Assembly (NCBI RefSeq): GCF_005239225.2
Contig: NC_133298.1
Span: 1,240,001 to 1,304,000 of the forward strand
DNA from: Populus alba
Lineage: Eukaryota > Streptophyta > Magnoliopsida > Malpighiales > Salicaceae
DNA length: 64,000 nucleotides
Reading direction: 5' to 3'
The notes under the pieces are model-generated. The model was not told the origin of the DNA and ran no database searches. It was given only the letters and a program-made list of their open reading frames with translations. A program made the translations under genes and the position numbers. The first letter of the stretch is position 1. Every line of letters starts with the position of its first letter. Positions 10,748 to 21,775 of this stretch are shown here, one piece after another.

Positions 10748-13286
10748 TGTTGTAACCCATTTTTGGGTCCCCATGAAAAATAAAATAAATAACCAAAAGA
10801 GGTTAGAAAAATAACAGGGGCAGAAGCGCTTGGAAAACAGTCAGAAAATTGGTCAAGAATTTAAAAAATACAAGGATTGAATTTTTTGACAGCCCTTTGA
10901 GAAGGAAAATTTTGAATTTGAGGAGAAAAGCCCCAAATTTGGATGTTATGAACTTAATTGGATTTTTTATTTGAATTTATAGAATTTGATTGCAAGAAAA
11001 ATTGATTTTTAAGTCAATTTGGGCTTTAATTTGAAGAAATTTAAGTTCTGGGGCCAAAATATATTTTTTTAGGAATTTATTGGGTCAAATCAGGGGCTCA
11101 ATTGCATAAATATTGAAGTTTAAGGGCCAATTAGGGACTTAATTGTGAAAATCCCGAAACCAGGGACAATTTGGAGAAGGCCAAAGATAGAGGGGGCTGT
11201 TTGGAATTGTTTCAGGGGCTTAATTGAAGAAATTGGAAAGTTTATTTGATCAATTAGGGGCTCAATTGCATAACTCAGAGACCAAGGACCAAAGTGAAAA
11301 AGGCGGCCAACAAGAGGGGCGGACCCGAATTTGGAGGGGACTGATTTGAAGTTTAGCCATTTAAATGAAACGACGCGTTTTTACCTAAAACGACGCCGTT
11401 TTATATATATATATATGAAAAAAAAAAAAAGGAGGAAGATCAGAACGGTGTCGTTTTGAACGACACTGTTCATCTTCCTCCTTCCCCCCGTTTTAGCAGA
11501 ACAGAAGACGAAAAAAATTTTGAAAAAAACCTCCCGCGTCTCTCTCCTCGCCCCCACCACCACCACCGAAAGCATCAATGGCCGACCAGCCGTTGCGTGA
11601 TTGAAGGCGCACTAACCATGGTCCCCCACCTGTTCTGCCCTTATAAATAAGAGAAGAAAACCGAAAAAAAAGGAAAAATGAGAAAGAAAAAAAAAAACCC
11701 GAGAGAACCGAAAGAGAGGAGAGAACCCGAAGGGAGGAGAGAGAGAGGAGACCGAAGAGAGAGAGAGACCCGAGGACAGGGGAGAGAAGAGAAAAAAACG
11801 AGCAAAAGAGAGTGGGAGAGCAGGAACAAACCAAAAAAACAAGAAACCGAACCCAAAAACCAAGAAAAAAACCAAAGAGAAAGCCACTGAAAACAAGTCT
11901 CTCTCTCGCCCGCCGTTCGAACCGCCACAGCACCCGCCCGGAGCCGCCGTACGCGAGCCACGCCACCGCAGCTCCACCAGCGACCGCCTCCACGCCAGGT
12001 GCGCATTTTTTCTTCCCCCCTGCATTTTTGTTTTTCTTCGGTGGTCTGGCCTCCTGCATGTTGCATGCAGGAGGCAGGGGGGAGAAAAATGATTCTCCCC
12101 CCGCTGGGGCCGCAAGGTGCTGGGCCAGCCCGATGCTGGCCCAGCCTTGCAAGTCTGGGCCGGTCTGGGCCCAGACTGTAGAATTTTTTTTTTTCGGGCC
12201 GTGATCGGCCCATTTTAGTTTTGGGCCGAGACCGGCCCAATATCATTGCGGGCCGAGATTGGCCCGCCCCTTTTTGGGCTGAGCCTGGCCCATTTATTTG
12301 GGCCGGCCCAGCCCTATAAATTATATTATATATTATATATAATATATATATGTGTGTATATTATATATATATTTATATAAAAAATATATTATAAAAAAAT
12401 ATATTTTGAAAAATCTAAAAAAAAAATATTTGTGATTTTTATGCATATTTTTTTGTCAAAGTGGCTTAATATTAGTTTGTATTTTTATGCTGTGGAGATA
12501 CAAATTCAATATTAAAAAAAATACCCGATTTCGTCAAAAAAAAAATATATTTTCTTGCGTGTTGCATTACGGCCAATACACTAACATGTTTTGAATGTTC
12601 TTTTTATATATAAAAAAAAAAATATTTGGAAGTTTTTTTTTGAAAATGTGTTTTCGCATGGATTTCTTAAACACAAATCATTTTCTTGCATTTGTGGATT
12701 TTACAACCTGTTTGTAAAACTCCAAAGGGTATTGGCCAATATTCCAAAAAACTATAAAAATCTTATTTTGGGAGGAGAAGTTGTGGTTATTGTTCACCGC
12801 TAATGTTTGGATGAAGAAATCCTTAAAAGGACGAACATCCAAAATATTATCGGGAGTAATAAATCAACGCACATGTTTGAAAGAAGCTTTGGTTGCGATC
12901 GAGAACATTTCAAAAATTAAATTTTTTTTCTCCACGGTTTATGAGTCGTGAAAAGTAATTGTTTTTTTAAGAATTGTGAAATTTTCTTCGTTTTTTTATT
13001 CTCTTTTCCTTGCGATTTACGAGTTGACGGGATTAGAAAACACCAACACCATAGACTATAGAGCAAACCAAACACCAAGCAGCTTACCTCAGGTAGGGCG
13101 TATTAGGGGTGCTAGTGCCTTCCCTTTACGCAACCAGTCCCTTGCCTTAGAATCTCTGAAAGACCAGTTAGGGTTCCTAGTGACCAAATACTAGGTGGCG
13201 ACTCCAAAAGAACCAAATCCTTAGAACACAACGAAAATCGCCAGCCGAGGTCGTGCCTTTATAAATTTTTTGTTGGGGGTGTGACA
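10748..13286 (+). repeat. 3' LTR of the TR-GAG element
   Basis: The LTR is 2539 bp, TG...CA, and aligns end to end with 913-3429. The differences I can see are mostly homopolymer or single-base length changes. Its TATA box is at 11642-11649. It is followed by the TAAAT duplication at 13287-13291. Confidence 0.92.
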
Positions 13287-13291
13287 TAAAT
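13287..13291. repeat. Target-site duplication, right (TAAAT)
   Basis: Matches 908-912. Confidence 0.93.
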
Positions 13292-15093
13292 CATAGAGCA
13301 AGCGATCAAAAAGGGAATAAATAATGTTTCATGACCTGGAATTGAAGTTTCTTTTTTCTCAAGAAGACAATCCGCAAAAAACCACATAATCAGACTAAAT
13401 AATCAAAACAAACACAACAGAAAAGAGAGCAGGAAGATAAAAAGAAAAGAAGGTTTAACTAACAAAGAATCCGTAAACTATTTTAAATTCTAATTCAAAA
13501 TGGAAATCAAACAAAGAAATATTCAAACTGGAAATTAAACAAAGAAATAATAACTAAATAAAAAAGATAAAATCTTAAAGAGCGTGAACCTTCAATCATA
13601 CCTTAGAAGGAAACTTGAATGAACGATCTTTTCTTAGGGGTTTTTCTTGAAGAGAGAGAGGATTTGAAAACCCAGAATAGAGAGGCATGAGAGAAAAAAT
13701 AAAAAAATGAAGAAAGGGGTTTCCTTTCTTCGTTTATATACACAGAGTTTGGTTAGTTTGCTAGGATAGAAATGAAATATTTGACCGTTGGAAGGAATGC
13801 TTTCGTTGAGAGACGACGTATCGGTTTGAATAGGTAAGTTAAAAAAAGAAAGAAGCAAAGGCCCCACAGGCCCGTGTTTTTTGAAGCTTCATATAAATGT
13901 TGGTTGTCTTTGTATTGATTTAGCCTATTTTCGGGGACTTCTTCTCTCTTCCACTTTCTCTTTCATTTCAAAACAGAAACACTGAAACTCGCCCACAGTG
14001 AGTAAAAGAACTATGGAGGTGAATGTGATTTAAAAAAAGAGACTAACTACACAGCCCTATAGGGGAATTATGAGGTGGGAACCTTTTCTTACGTTTTCTT
14101 ACAGTTTTTCATTTTCTAATCTCTTGTCCTCTCACCATCACAATAGAGGTATTGTTGCTTTGCTCGCTTGCTATATATTGTCTCGAGAACAGGTTTATAT
14201 TTTTTTTCTTGTCATTTTTCATTAGTGAAAGATTGAAACTTTATTAGAGCGCGCTTTTCTAGTGATAATATTTGTAACGTTAAGACCCTTACTGAGCTGA
14301 TAATGATTCCCTTAATGAAAAAAATGTTGCAGATTATGAAAGTGTAATTGTTGTCCTTAGTGAATGATTCTAAGTTTAGACCATATTTTGAAACCTTTAT
14401 GCAAAACCTCAATGGATATCAAAACTGTGAACGAAAAGGCACTATTAAAAAATTATTACATTTGGTTAAGAACTAGTCCATCTCCTATGGCTTCTTTGGT
14501 ATCACAAACATGTGCAAGCTGTAACTGCCATATTCTAAAAAAATTCAACTTCTCTATAGGCTTATTTTTGAGCTTCACCTAGATGAACATATCTGGTTGA
14601 GATGGGTCTAAGCTTGTACTTCAATGATTCGAATGCTAATAAAGACTTGGTCAAGGGAAAAAGCATGATTAATTTTTTTAGGATTATAATGTCTTTTTTC
14701 GGGATTTTCCATGTTGGGGGAAAACAACTTGGCGTGCAGTGAAGAGATGGCCGCTAAATTTGGTCTAGCACTTGGTACGTTTCTATTAATTTGAACATAG
14801 GTGGCCATAACATATGATGAAAGAACTTTCCTAAATTTCTTCTGTTTCTATTCTGTTGTTATTTTTCTTATAGTTATTATATATGCACTATGAAGAGGAA
14901 CTGCTCATGTCTGGGAAAGCTAGATCACATTGGAGAGTCAATTTGGTCTCAAGTTAGAGGATTGAAAAGTTAAAAATAAATAATGGGCTTAAGCCATTGT
15001 AACTGTCCCAAGTATTGTATATTAGACAACACATGGAATAGAGAGACATGTGGAAAAAACAATGTGAAAGATAATAAAAACAATTGGCAATAT
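13292..15093. repeat. Duplicated segment, copy A, 3' half; low-quality consensus
   Basis: Matches 33791-35379 throughout, but this copy is 1802 bp against 1589 bp. The surplus is spread out as one- or two-base insertions, often in homopolymers. Such insertion-rich divergence beside an N gap looks like unpolished long-read sequence, not evolution. In the other copy the next feature is the GT47 pseudogene, so the gap may hide a further copy of it. Confidence 0.85.
13601..13990 (-). promoter_or_regulatory. Promoter and spliced 5'UTR block, copy A (no gene body seen)
   Basis: On the minus strand a TATA-like GTATATAAACG (about 13731-13743) is followed by a pyrimidine-rich leader, an interrupted AAACCCTAA-type telo-box (about 13634) and a 5' splice site AAG/GTATGATTG at 13603/13602. 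It equals the block at 34049. Downstream on the minus strand, intron-like DNA is interrupted by the TR-GAG element, and no coding exon follows in the window. Confidence 0.5.
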
Positions 15094-15593
15094 NNNNNNN
15101 NNNNNNNNNNNNNNNNNNNNNNNNNNNNNNNNNNNNNNNNNNNNNNNNNNNNNNNNNNNNNNNNNNNNNNNNNNNNNNNNNNNNNNNNNNNNNNNNNNNN
15201 NNNNNNNNNNNNNNNNNNNNNNNNNNNNNNNNNNNNNNNNNNNNNNNNNNNNNNNNNNNNNNNNNNNNNNNNNNNNNNNNNNNNNNNNNNNNNNNNNNNN
15301 NNNNNNNNNNNNNNNNNNNNNNNNNNNNNNNNNNNNNNNNNNNNNNNNNNNNNNNNNNNNNNNNNNNNNNNNNNNNNNNNNNNNNNNNNNNNNNNNNNNN
15401 NNNNNNNNNNNNNNNNNNNNNNNNNNNNNNNNNNNNNNNNNNNNNNNNNNNNNNNNNNNNNNNNNNNNNNNNNNNNNNNNNNNNNNNNNNNNNNNNNNNN
15501 NNNNNNNNNNNNNNNNNNNNNNNNNNNNNNNNNNNNNNNNNNNNNNNNNNNNNNNNNNNNNNNNNNNNNNNNNNNNNNNNNNNNNNNNNNNNN
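15094..15593. other. Assembly gap, 500 N
   Basis: Exactly 500 undetermined bases, the usual arbitrary gap size. ORFs running through it are meaningless. Confidence 0.99.
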
Positions 15594-18500
15594 ATATCGG
15601 TGGTGACAGCCCAAAAACTTTTAAGAAAGGGATGTATGGGTTACCTCGCATACATCTTAAACTCTAATGATGAAAGGTCCACGATTGAAGGATATTCATG
15701 TGGTGAAGGATTTCCCAGATGTGTTTCCAGAAGAACTACCAGGACTACCCCCGGAGCGAGAGGTAGAGGTGTCTATAGACACTTTTCCTGGAGTTCCACC
15801 TATAGCCCAACAACCGTATCGAATGGCTCCAGCAGAAACTGAACGAGTTAAAGACTCAATTACAGGAATTATTAGACAAAGGGTTCATACGGCCCAGTAA
15901 TTTCTCCTTGGGGAGCACCGGTCCTATTTGTAAGAAAGAAAGATGGAACCCATAGGCTTTGTATTGACTATCGACAGTTGAACAAAGTAACAATGAAAAA
16001 CAAGTATCCGTTACCTCGGATAGATGATTTGTTCGACCAATTAAAGGGAGCGAGGGCATTCTCGAAGATAGATTTTGAGATCAGGGTACTATCAGATGAA
16101 GATTAAAGAAGCGGATGTAGCAAAAGACCGCATTTAGAACTCGTTACGGACACTATGAATTTTTGGTGTTACCGTTCGGGTTGACGAACGCCCCAACCCT
16201 CTTCATGGATTTGATGAATCGGGTTTTCCAACCATACCTGGATAAGTTTGTGGTGTATTCATTGATGACATACTGGTGTACTCGAATTCTTTCAAGGAGC
16301 ACGAAGAACACTTGAGACAAACCTTACAAACCTTGAGAGATCACCAGCTTTATGCAAAACTGAGTAAATGTGAATTTTGGCTGAAAAGAGTGATGTTTTT
16401 GGGACATGTCATATCAGCCGAAGGTGTTTTTGTCGACCCTCAAAAAAGTCGAAGCAGTCGTGAAATGGGAAAGACCGACTTCGGTCACTGAAATACGTAG
16501 TTTCCTGGGACTTGCAGGATACTATCCGGAGATTTATCGAAGGTTTTTTCCCTGATTGCAACCCCTTTGACCCAGCTAACTAGGAAGGATAAGAAATGGG
16601 TGTGGTCAGAAGAATGTGAGGCAAGCTTCCAAGAATTGAAGAGGAGGCTCACCACTGCTCCAGTCTTAACTCTTCCCTCAGGGACGAGGGGTTTTGTGGT
16701 ATATAGTGATGCCTCGGGGAAGGGATTGGGGTGTGTTTTGATGCAACATGGGAAGGTGATTGCCTTATGCATCAAGGCAATTAAAGACTCATGAGGTTGA
16801 ACTACCCGGTGCACGACCTGGAGTTTGGCAGCTGTAGTTATTTGCCTTGAGGATTATGGAGACCACTATTTGTATGGGTCTCGAACCTAAATTTTTACTG
16901 ATCATAAGAGCCTGAAGTATTCTGATGTCGCAAAAGGAGTTGAACATGCGGCAAAGAAGGTGGATAGAGCTCATTAAGGATTATGATTGCACCATAGAAA
17001 TACCACCCGGGGAAAGCAAACGTGGTGTGCAGATGCCCTCAGTCGCAAAGGTAAAACCTCCTAGCTTTAACAGTGGGAAAGGAGCGGCAATTGACAGAAT
17101 TAAAAGAGTTGGGTGCAGAATTGGGAATTGATGCAAGAGGTGGGTTAGTAGCTCAATTAGTGGTGCGACCAAACGTATCGAGAACAGATACTACATGCTC
17201 AATTCCATGACAAGGTGGGGTCCAAGATTAGGAAGAATGTGGAGGCCGGGGATAGAAATGAAATTCCGAGTAGCGGATGATGGATCCTTGATGATGATGG
17301 ACAACGGTTTGTACGTGCCTGATGACGAAACAGTCAAACGAATGGTTCTACAAGTAGCACATGAGTCCAAATTCTCCATACATCCTGGCAGCACTAAGAT
17401 GTATCGAGACCTGAAAACACCTCTATTGGTGGCCAAATATGAAAAGCGGAAATAGCTGAGTATGTGTCAAAGTGTGGGTTATGTCAACAAGTCAAGGTTG
17501 AACACCAAAGGCCTGCGGGACCATTTACAACCATTACAAATTCCAGAATGGAAGTGGGAGATGATCACCAATGGATTTCGTGTCAGGATTTCCCAAAGGG
17601 AGAAAAGGAAATGATGCGATATGGGTCATTGTAGATCGGTTGACGAAATCCGCACTATTCTTGCCCGTAAAGATGACCGACTCGGTGGACAAGCTTGCCA
17701 AGATCTACATAAATGAGGTGGTACGACTTCATGGGATTCCGGTGTCCATTGTATCGGATCGAGATCCAGGTTCACCTCTCGACTTTGGCCGAGCATACAA
17801 CATGCCTTGGGGACAAGGTTGGACATGAGCACTGTGTTTCACCCTCAAACGGATGGCCAATCGGAAAGAGTCATCCAAGTCTTGGAAGACCTATTACGGG
17901 CCTGTGTGCTAGAATTTGGAGGAAACTGGGAGGAACACATGGCATTGGTGGAGTTCACGTATAACAATAGTCATCAAGCCACAATAGGGATGGCCCCCGT
18001 ATGAAGCCTTGTATGGTAGGAGGTGCAGAACTCCTTTGTGTTTGGGAGGAAATTGGGGACCGGAAGTTATATGGCGCAGAGTTGGTCCAAGTTACCACGG
18101 AGAAAGTGAGAACTATCAGGGATCGGCATCAAAGCCGCGCAGGATAGACAGAAGAAGTATGCCGATGTGAGGAGAAAGACCTCTCGAGTTCAGTATGGGG
18201 GACCAGGTGTTCCTGAAGGTAGCCCCATGGAAGAACATGTTACGGTTTGGGTTGAAAAGGGAAGTTAACTCCCCGTTTCATCGGACCTTTCAAAATCTTA
18301 CAACGAGTTGGACCAGTAGCCTACAAGGTGGATTTGCCCCCACAGTTAGCCAGGGTCCATGATGTGTTCCATGTCTCCTTGTTAAGGAAGGCTGACGTAG
18401 ACCCCGCCCGAGTTCTACCCCAGGTGCCAGTAGAAGTCAAGGAAGACTTAACACTGGAATTGAGACCATAAGGATACTAGATCAAGAAGTGAAGGAGTTA

Positions 18501-18632
18501 CGGAGCAAAAAGATCCCCATCGTCAGAATCTTATGGCGAAATGCTCATGTAGAAGAGGAAACTTGGGAGAGGGAGGCTGAGATGAGGAAAAAGTACCCCA
18601 ATTTATTTGAACTACCAGGTAATGGAGTGTGA
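15594..18632 (+). pseudogene. Partial pol of a Tekay/Del-like chromovirus-clade retrotransposon (RT-RNaseH-INT-chromodomain)
   Basis: The piece starts at the protease/RT junction (AQKLLRKGCMGYLAYI). It contains the RT linker [18 protein letters not shown] with IDDILVYS at 16263-16286 and LGHVISAEG, then RNase H (YSDASGKGLGCVLMQHGKVI, about 16700). Integrase follows: the HHCC region about 17360-17520, the core from MDFVSGFPKGRKG at 17571, then FHPQTDGQSERVIQVLEDLL. A chromodomain-like tail ends at TGA 18630-18632 (LWRNAHVEEETWERE, KYPNLF). The order and the terminal chromodomain fit Ty3/gypsy Tekay/Del. The frame breaks many times, for example one base lost just before IDD. Because the adjacent gap edge is error-prone, these breaks may be artefacts. 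Gag and the 5' LTR are not on this side. Confidence 0.9.
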
Positions 18633-18669
18633 AAACTTTTTTAAAATTTCGAGGACGAAATTCATATTT

Positions 18670-18680
18670 AGGAGGGAGAA
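18670..18680 (+). other. Polypurine tract of the Tekay-like element
   Basis: AGGAGGGAGAA directly precedes the LTR start TGTAAACACCC. The upstream words GAGGACGAAATTC are typical of this lineage. Confidence 0.8.
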
Positions 18681-18772
18681 TGTAAACACCCAAACAAAAA
18701 TATATATGTCTATATATATATATGTATATAAAGAGAAAGAGAGAGAGAAGGATGGTGATGAACGTAGTTTTC

Positions 18773-18988
18773 GCTGCCGATGCAGAAATCGGCAGCGACG
18801 CAGATTTCGCTGCCGATGCAGAAATCGGCAGCGACGCAGTTTTCGCTGCCGATTCTGGTTTTGGCAGCGACGCAGTTTTCGCTGCCGATTCTGGATTGGG
18901 CAGCGACGCAGTTTTCGCTGCCGATGCAGAAATCGGCAGCGACGCAGTTTTCGCTGCCGATGCAGAAATCGGCAGCGACGCAGTTTTG
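18773..18988 (+). repeat. Six exact 36-bp repeats, each a GCTGCCGAT hairpin, in U3
   Basis: Units start at 18773, 18809, 18845, 18881, 18917 and 18953. The consensus hairpin is GCTGCCGAT-GCAGAA-ATCGGCAGC followed by GACGCAGTTTTC. Units 3 and 4 have a changed loop and keep the GCTGCC/GGCAGC base. Because 36 is divisible by 3, several frames are open on both strands; these are not proteins. The array sits about 140 bp upstream of the TATA box. Confidence 0.9.
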
Positions 18989-19124
18989 GGCTGCCGAATT
19001 CTCAATCAACAGTGATGCACAGCTGGGAGGGAGGGGTAAAAAACTGGTTTTAGATAAACCAAACAAGGATAAGGACACACCTAAACCCACCCCCAAACAA
19101 CCCAATTCCATTTTGATGGGTAGT

Positions 19125-19132
19125 TATAAATA
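19125..19132 (+). promoter_or_regulatory. TATA box of the Tekay-like LTR (left copy)
   Basis: TATAAATA follows GGGTAGT and precedes a GA-rich leader. It is matched at 61297-61304 in the right copy. Everything downstream, including the 34-, 76- and 48-bp arrays, would lie in the transcribed R/U5 part. Confidence 0.7.
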
Positions 19133-19624
19133 CAAAGAGGGGAGAGAGAAGGACCCATCTTCTTCCCAAACCAGCAGCTGCATGTCATTCTTCCCTTCCC
19201 CTTTCACATCAAAAACGTGAATCAAACTAGTAGAGTGTCTTGTGAGCTTGTGAGGGAGAGATGAGAACTTGAGAGAGGAGTGGGCAGCTGCATAGAGGAG
19301 AGGAAAAAGAGAGCTGGAAAACGTGAGAGGAAGAAGAAGGAGGAGAACCAGCAGCTGAAGAGAAAAGAATAGTGTCAAACCTTCCTCAAACTTGGTTAAA
19401 ATCAAGAAGGTATGGGTCATGGAACTCCCTTTCCTCTTCCCCTTAAGATCAAAAACGAAAATGAAGAAGAAAAGCCCCTAAGAAAAATTAATCTAAGACT
19501 TAAGCCAACTATGGGGAAACTGAAAATTAACTAGGAGATCTAGCAAACAGAAGTGAAATAAAGTCAATTTCAGAACATCTAACAATTATGGTAGAAGCTG
19601 GCTTTAACTATGGGGTAAGCCAGC

Positions 19625-19925
19625 ATGCATGTGTGTGTGTTCTGCTGGAATGAATGTGTTTCTGCTGTGATGTTGGTGCTGAAATTAAATGTGTTCTGTT
19701 GAGATGTTGCTGCTGGAATTAATGTGTTCTGTTGTGATGATTGTTGCTGGAATTTAATGTGTTCTGCTGTGATGTTCTTGCTGGAATTTAATGTGTTCTG
19801 CTGTGATGTTAGTGCTGGAATTTAATGTGTTCTGCTGTGAAGTTCTTGCTGGAATTTAATGTGTTCTGCTGTGATGTTAGTGCTGGAATTTAATGTGTTT
19901 TGCTGTGATGTTATTGCTGGAATTT
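19625..19925 (+). repeat. 34-bp tandem repeats, TGTGTTCTGCTGTGATG core
   Basis: About eight units of 34 bp (for example starts at 19758 and 19792) share the core, with alternating GTTCTTGC or GTTAGTGC tails. No hairpin stands out. The right LTR has the same array at 61800-62100. Confidence 0.8.
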
Positions 19926-19965
19926 TGTTGAAGAACTATGTGCTGAAATTGATGGTTCCGAGTTG

Positions 19966-20730
19966 CGAAATTCTGTTTCGCTGCCGCAACGGAACCTCCT
20001 GCAGCGAATTGATATTCGCTGCCGATTTGTGTGTTGCGCAGCGAAATTCTGTTTCGCTGCCGCAACTGAACCTGCTGCAGCGAATTGATATTCGCTGACG
20101 ATTTGTGTGTTGCGCAGCGAAATTCTGTTTCGCTGCCGCAACTGAACCTGCTGCAGCGAATTGATATTCGCTGCCGATTTGTGTGTTGCGCAGCGAAATT
20201 CTGTTTCGCTGCCGCAACTGAACCTGCTGCAGCGAATTGATATTCGCTGCCGATTTGTGTGTTGCGCAGCGAGATTCTGTTTCGCTGCCGCAACTGAACC
20301 TCCTGCAGCGAATTGATATTCGCTGCCGATTTGTGTGTTGCGCAGCGAGATCCTGTTTCGCTGCCGCAACTGAACATGCTGCAGCGAATTGATATTCGCT
20401 GCCGATTTGTGTGTTGCGCAGCGAAATTCTGTTTCGCTGCCGCAACTGAACCTCCTGCAGCGAATTGATATTCGCTGCCGATTTGTGTGTTGCGCAGCGA
20501 AATTCTGTTTCGCTGCCGCAACTGAACCTCCTGCAGCGAATTGATATTCGCTGCCGATTTGTGTGTTGCGCAGCGAAATTCTGTTTCGCTGCCGCAACTG
20601 AACATGCTGCAGCGAATTGATATTCACTGCCGATTTGTGTGTGGCGCAGCGAAATTATGTTTCGCTGCCGCGACTGAACTTCCTGCAGCGAATTGATATT
20701 CGCTGCCAAGTTGTGCGTTGTGCAGCGAAA
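19966..20730 (+). repeat. 76-bp satellite-like array, two perfect hairpins per unit
   Basis: Unit starts (TTGCGCAGCG) fall at 20034, 20110, 20186, 20262, 20338, 20414, 20490 and 20566, exactly 76 bp apart, with partial units on both sides. Each unit holds GCAGCGAAA-TTCTG-TTTCGCTGC and GCAGCGAAT-TGAT-ATTCGCTGC, both with 9-bp stems sharing GCAGCGA but differing in a compensated inner pair. All three minus-strand frames stay open for about 240 codons by composition alone. Confidence 0.92.
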
Positions 20731-20850
20731 CTGCGGCACCAACAGCGATGCAGTTTTCGCTGCCGAACTGGCTGCCGCCAGCGAAACAGTGGTCGCTGCC
20801 GAACTGGCAGCCCGCAGCGAACCAGTTCTCGCTGCCGAATTCCTACAATA
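20731..20850 (+). repeat. Degenerate tail of the GCAGCGAA/TTCGCTGC family
   Basis: Isolated GCTGCCGAACTGGC and CAGCGAAC words continue past the regular array without fixed spacing, including TTCGCTGCCGAACTGG near 20757 and 20789. Confidence 0.6.
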
Positions 20851-21198
20851 AGCCTCCTAGGCAGGAATGACTTAAATGCTAGTAACAATCTCATGTTATG
20901 ATAGTGTAAAATATGGAACACTTGAATGTGAACATATGAACTCTTGAAATAAGTGTGATGATGAGTATGATTCAAAAATAAAATAAATGCAACTGTGCTG
21001 ATTTGTGACTATTGATGTCTTAGGTGGTGCGGTCGGGATTGGACCATCATCAAGACAGGATCGACCCACAGGTGGAGCAGGTAGGTGACTTGCACCTTCC
21101 TTTTTCTTACGTTGAATCTTGAAATATTTTAACTTGAGTACTATCATATTGTTAGAACCGATATTAGATTGATGAACGCTTAAATGTTGATTAAAGAT

Positions 21199-21596
21199 TG
21201 ATTAGCTTCGGCTAATGGCATCCGAATGGATGGCCGGGACAAAAGAGTGATTAGCTTCGGCTAATGGCATCCAAACGGATGGCCGGGACAAAGAATGATT
21301 AGCTTCGGCTAATGGCGTCCGAACGGATGGCCGGGACAAAAAAATGATTAGCTTCGGCTAATGGCATCCGAAGGGATGGCCGGGACAAAAGAATGATTAG
21401 CTTCGGCTAATGGCATCCGAAAGGATGGCCGGGACAAAGGAGTGATTAGCTTCGGCTAATGGCATCCAAACGGATGGCCGGGACAAAGAATGATTAGCTT
21501 TGGCTAATGGCGTCCGAATGGATGGCCGAGATGAAGGACTGATTAGCTTCGGCTAATGGCATCCAAACGGATGGATGGCCGGGATAAAAGAGTGAT
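21199..21596 (+). repeat. Eight 48/49-bp repeats with a C(TTCG)G hairpin
   Basis: Each unit contains ATTAGC-TTCG-GCTAAT, a 6-bp stem closed by C-G around TTCG, followed by GGCATCCGAA, GGATGGCCGGGACAAA. Starts are at about 21201, 21250, 21298, 21347, 21396, 21445, 21493 and 21542. One unit has a TTTG loop; the stem is intact in all. Confidence 0.9.
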
Positions 21597-21597
21597 T

Positions 21598-21775
21598 CTG
21601 CTGCCGATACAGAAATCGGCAGCGACGCAGATTCCGCTGCCGATTCTGGATCGGCAGCGACGCAGATTCTGCTGCCGATACAGAAATCGGCAGCGACGCA
21701 GATTCCGCTGCCGATACAGAAATCGGCAGCGACGCAGATTCCGCTGCCGATTCTGGATCGGCAGCGACGCAACTT
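21598..21775 (+). repeat. Second block of the 36-bp GCTGCCGAT hairpin family
   Basis: GCTGCCGATACAGAAATCGGCAGC and GCTGCCGATTCTGGATCGGCAGC alternate, separated by GACGCAGATTC. The family found upstream of the promoter is thus repeated near the 3' side of the LTR. Confidence 0.85.

Larger units (their letters stand above)
913..13286 (+). mobile_element. Intact non-autonomous LTR retrotransposon (TR-GAG type, Tat/Ogre-like)
   Basis: Two LTRs of about 2.5 kb begin TGTTGTAACCC and end GTGTGACA. The element has a 5-bp target duplication, a primer-binding site directly after the 5' LTR and a purine tract directly before the 3' LTR. The 7.3-kb interior holds an ORF1 with DUF7745-like sequence (3961-6091) and a gag (6385-7757), both broken by frameshifts. 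I find no protease, reverse transcriptase, RNase H or integrase motif. An LTR element with gag but no pol matches the TR-GAG class. The gag and ORF1 resemble the Tat/Ogre lineage of Ty3/gypsy, as do the tandem repeats between coding region and PPT. The LTRs differ mainly in homopolymer length, so insertion looks recent. Movement would need pol proteins supplied in trans. Confidence 0.85.

Noticed and set aside
14970..15842. ORFs of 207-252 codons
   Set aside because: Most of their length is the 500-N gap translated as X.
18522..20742. Long ORFs on both strands (up to 268 codons) with regular repeats such as CGSETEFRCATHKSAANINS
   Set aside because: They are translations of the 36- and 76-bp hairpin arrays. 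All three minus-strand frames are open at once and there is no codon-level conservation. The same applies to 60746-62924 and 21494-21875.
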